Source of the DNA: Pseudanabaena sp. CAN_BIN31
GTDB lineage: Bacteria; Cyanobacteriota; Cyanobacteriia; Pseudanabaenales; Pseudanabaenaceae
DNA length: 6,733 bases
Reading direction: 5' to 3'
NCBI GenBank assembly: GCA_026785865.1
Contig: JAJAZG010000131.1
Location: 1 to 6,733 of the forward strand
The notes beneath the pieces are model-generated. The model saw only the letters and a list, made by a program, of their open reading frames with translations. It was not told where the DNA came from and did not search any database. Shown here one piece after another: positions 5,602-6,733 of this stretch (position 1 is the stretch's first letter; every line of letters starts with the position of its first letter). Position numbers and translations under genes: made by a program.

Positions 5602-6097
5602 AGCAAGATCTTTTGGTATCTCGGAAAATAATTCTGGTAACAACGATGATTCTGAATTTTTTACGGTTTGGCAAATGCTCTGTTCCCGTCTAGATGCTCA
5701 CAAAGGGAATTTTCAAAACGACTCACGCAATTGGCAAGTGAGCTTTGATACGCCAGTGGCTGTATCCGACTACATCACTATGCGCTGTATGCTCACCATC
5801 GGCAATATTACCCGTGAGGCTACAGGCAGTGATAAAGGCTGCTTGATTCGGGTTGGTTCCTCTGTGATTGGAGTTCATGCGCCTGAACGTGCGATGCTCA
5901 ATGCTTTCTGCAATGCCGCAGTCCATTTTGGAATCTTTCTCCCCTTCAAGCAAATTCGTGACAAGAAGCCTCCAGATGATAATCATGATTTGAAGGCTGT
6001 AGTCACTATTCTCAGGAAGATCCAACATAAGCAAAAAATGAAACGCGGTTTCAAGGCTTTAGCGGCTATTTTTGGGCTAATGACTCGCCACAGTTAG
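5549..6097 (+). CDS. Putative Rad52/Rad22-like single-strand annealing protein
   Basis: The 182-residue product has a low-complexity Ser/Asn-rich start (1-35), then a segment with the order of features seen in Rad52-type annealing domains. These are a helix FFTVWQMLCSRLD (37-49), NWQVSFDTPV (61-70), a strand-turn-strand YITMRCMLTIGNITREATGSD (75-95), and a helix APERAMLNAFCNAAVHFGIF (111-130). The last corresponds in position to the conserved Rad52 helix ending in R/AxxxFG. The C-terminus is basic (KIQHKQKMKRGFKA). Rad52-like proteins anneal complementary single strands during recombination. The assignment is by pattern only and needs a profile search. I prefer the ATG at 5549; a TTG directly before it (5546) is also possible, and neither has a strong ribosome site. 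It follows the umuD-like gene by about 160 bp on the same strand, and 23 bp separate its stop from the convergent gene. Confidence 0.45.
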   Translation: MTLFPASSAPILSLSASKARSFGISENNSGNNDDSEFFTVWQMLCSRLDAHKGNFQNDSRNWQVSFDTPVAVSDYITMRCMLTIGNITREATGSDKGCLIRVGSSVIGVHAPERAMLNAFCNAAVHFGIFLPFKQIRDKKPPDDNHDLKAVVTILRKIQHKQKMKRGFKALAAIFGLMTRHS

Positions 6098-6120
6098 CCT
6101 AAATCATTTGTATTTTCGCG

Positions 6121-6733
6121 TTAATCTAAGAGTGGTGAAGTGGGGCTTTGCTCTATTTCATCGCTCTTTTGTATTTCCGCCTGAGTCATTTGCTGCCATA
6201 CCTTCTCAAATTGCTGTACGTCAAATTTACTCAAATTGGCAAACTCAACTTTCTGTCCTTTGAGTTGCAAGATAGTTGTGCGATCGCCTCGTAAACTTTC
6301 AACTGTCAGGGTGTCTCCGCTTCGTTGGATACTGTAAGAGTTTTTACCCATTTCTCCAAAACTATCAGCTCCTAGCTCATTAAGGAGTTGATGGCAGATT
6401 GCTGCGACCATCTGAGCGTGATCGATTCTGCCCTGCTCTAGATTAATGGGGATTTCTGATTTAGTAATATTTTCAGATTGGTTTGGCTTGGGTAATTTAA
6501 GCGATCGCTGTTTTTCTAACTCAACTACAAGCTCGTTTAAAAAACTATCTGACAAACCCATCTCGTCAGGAGACTTTATAGACTGATTTACTAACTTTCG
6601 GTCAGCACTTTGCATCTCTAAAATAATCGAGCGATCGCGTGCTGGATCGTAACTGACTTGCAAATATTTCTGAAGCCCTCCCCAACTAAACTCTTTGCCT
6701 AACTCATTACCTTGAATGCTGTTACTTCCTAAA
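6121..6733 (-). CDS. Hypothetical protein, N-terminus beyond the right edge
   Basis: The frame is open from the stop TAA (6123-6121) to the right edge with no stop, giving 203 visible residues. A TTG at 6663 could be read as a start, but the upstream frame continues with protein-like sequence (GNELGKEFSWGGLQKYLQV), so the gene almost certainly starts outside the window. I do not recognise the family. The middle (about 50-105) is Pro/Asn/Ser/Glu-rich and linker-like. The C-terminal part looks like a small alpha/beta domain: helix MVAAICHQLLNELG, strands YSIQRSGDTLTVESL and TILQLKGQKVEF, then helix FDVQQFEKVWQQM. No transmembrane segment is visible. Three HIP1 octamers (6280, 6501, 6631) suggest long residence in the cyanobacterial genome. 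It converges on the Rad52-like gene with a 23-bp gap and no obvious hairpin between them. Confidence 0.75.
   Translation of the reverse strand, partial: LGSNSIQGNELGKEFSWGGLQKYLQVSYDPARDRSIILEMQSADRKLVNQSIKSPDEMGLSDSFLNELVVELEKQRSLKLPKPNQSENITKSEIPINLEQGRIDHAQMVAAICHQLLNELGADSFGEMGKNSYSIQRSGDTLTVESLRGDRTTILQLKGQKVEFANLSKFDVQQFEKVWQQMTQAEIQKSDEIEQSPTSPLLD

Larger units (their letters stand above)
1702..6638. repeat. Eight dispersed HIP1 octamers (GCGATCGC)
   Basis: Exact copies occur at 1702-1709, 1717-1724, 2916-2923, 3160-3167, 4530-4537, 6280-6287, 6501-6508 and 6631-6638. Four lie in the AAA+ gene, one in the small minus-strand ORF and three in the right-edge gene. None lies in the IS66 element, the dehydrogenase relic, the umuD-like gene or the Rad52-like gene. 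HIP1 is a hallmark of many cyanobacterial genomes. Confidence 0.9.

Noticed and set aside
5723..6034. Minus-strand frame of 103 residues
   Set aside because: It is antisense to the Rad52-like gene, and the plus-strand frame has the clear domain-like pattern.
1..6733. CRISPR array, tRNA or rRNA genes
   Set aside because: No regularly spaced direct repeats, cloverleaf-like segments or conserved rRNA stretches were seen on either strand.

Overview
The window most probably comes from a cyanobacterium with a moderately AT-rich genome. The main evidence is eight exact copies of the octamer GCGATCGC, the cyanobacterial HIP1 repeat, where about 0.1 would be expected by chance in 6.7 kb. All eight lie outside the insertion sequence. 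Genus cannot be fixed from this sequence. The region is accessory in character: a complete IS, a small palindromic element, a decayed gene, a defence-type AAA+ ATPase and SOS/repair-type genes. It could be plasmid or chromosomal island DNA.

Layout. (1) 1-1587 is a complete IS66-family element with a single transposase gene (tnpC, minus strand) and imperfect 15/16-bp terminal inverted repeats starting GTAAC. (2) 1584-3587 (minus) is a 667-codon McrB-like AAA+ protein with a hydrophobic N-terminus and a long coiled coil. The IS lies in its 3' end and the IS terminus supplies the stop codon, so the gene is probably truncated. Any partner gene downstream, such as an McrC-type nuclease, would lie beyond the left edge. 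(3) 3845-4338 (plus) is a short-chain dehydrogenase relic. It has lost its N-terminal half and is split by a 100-bp element with perfect 16-bp inverted repeats and a 7-bp target duplication. Removing the element plus one target copy restores the reading frame exactly. (4) 4371-4417 is a strong palindrome between the relic and a 56-codon unannotated ORF (minus, 4485-4655). (5) 4803-5387 (plus) is a UmuD-like self-cleaving S24 protein with an N-terminal extension and no umuC beside it. (6) 5549-6097 (plus) is a protein whose pattern resembles the Rad52/Rad22 annealing domain. (7) 6121-6733 (minus) is an unrecognised protein whose N-terminus runs off the right edge.

How it may work together. UmuD-like and Rad52-like proteins in tandem suggest a damage-response module: a RecA*-sensitive protein, possibly a regulator as in Acinetobacter UmuDAb, next to a single-strand annealing protein. 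The McrB-like ATPase suggests a second, defence-related module that the IS has probably damaged. Both links are inferred from context. The best-supported unusual structures are the precise insertion of the 100-bp element and the IS-supplied stop codon of the ATPase gene.
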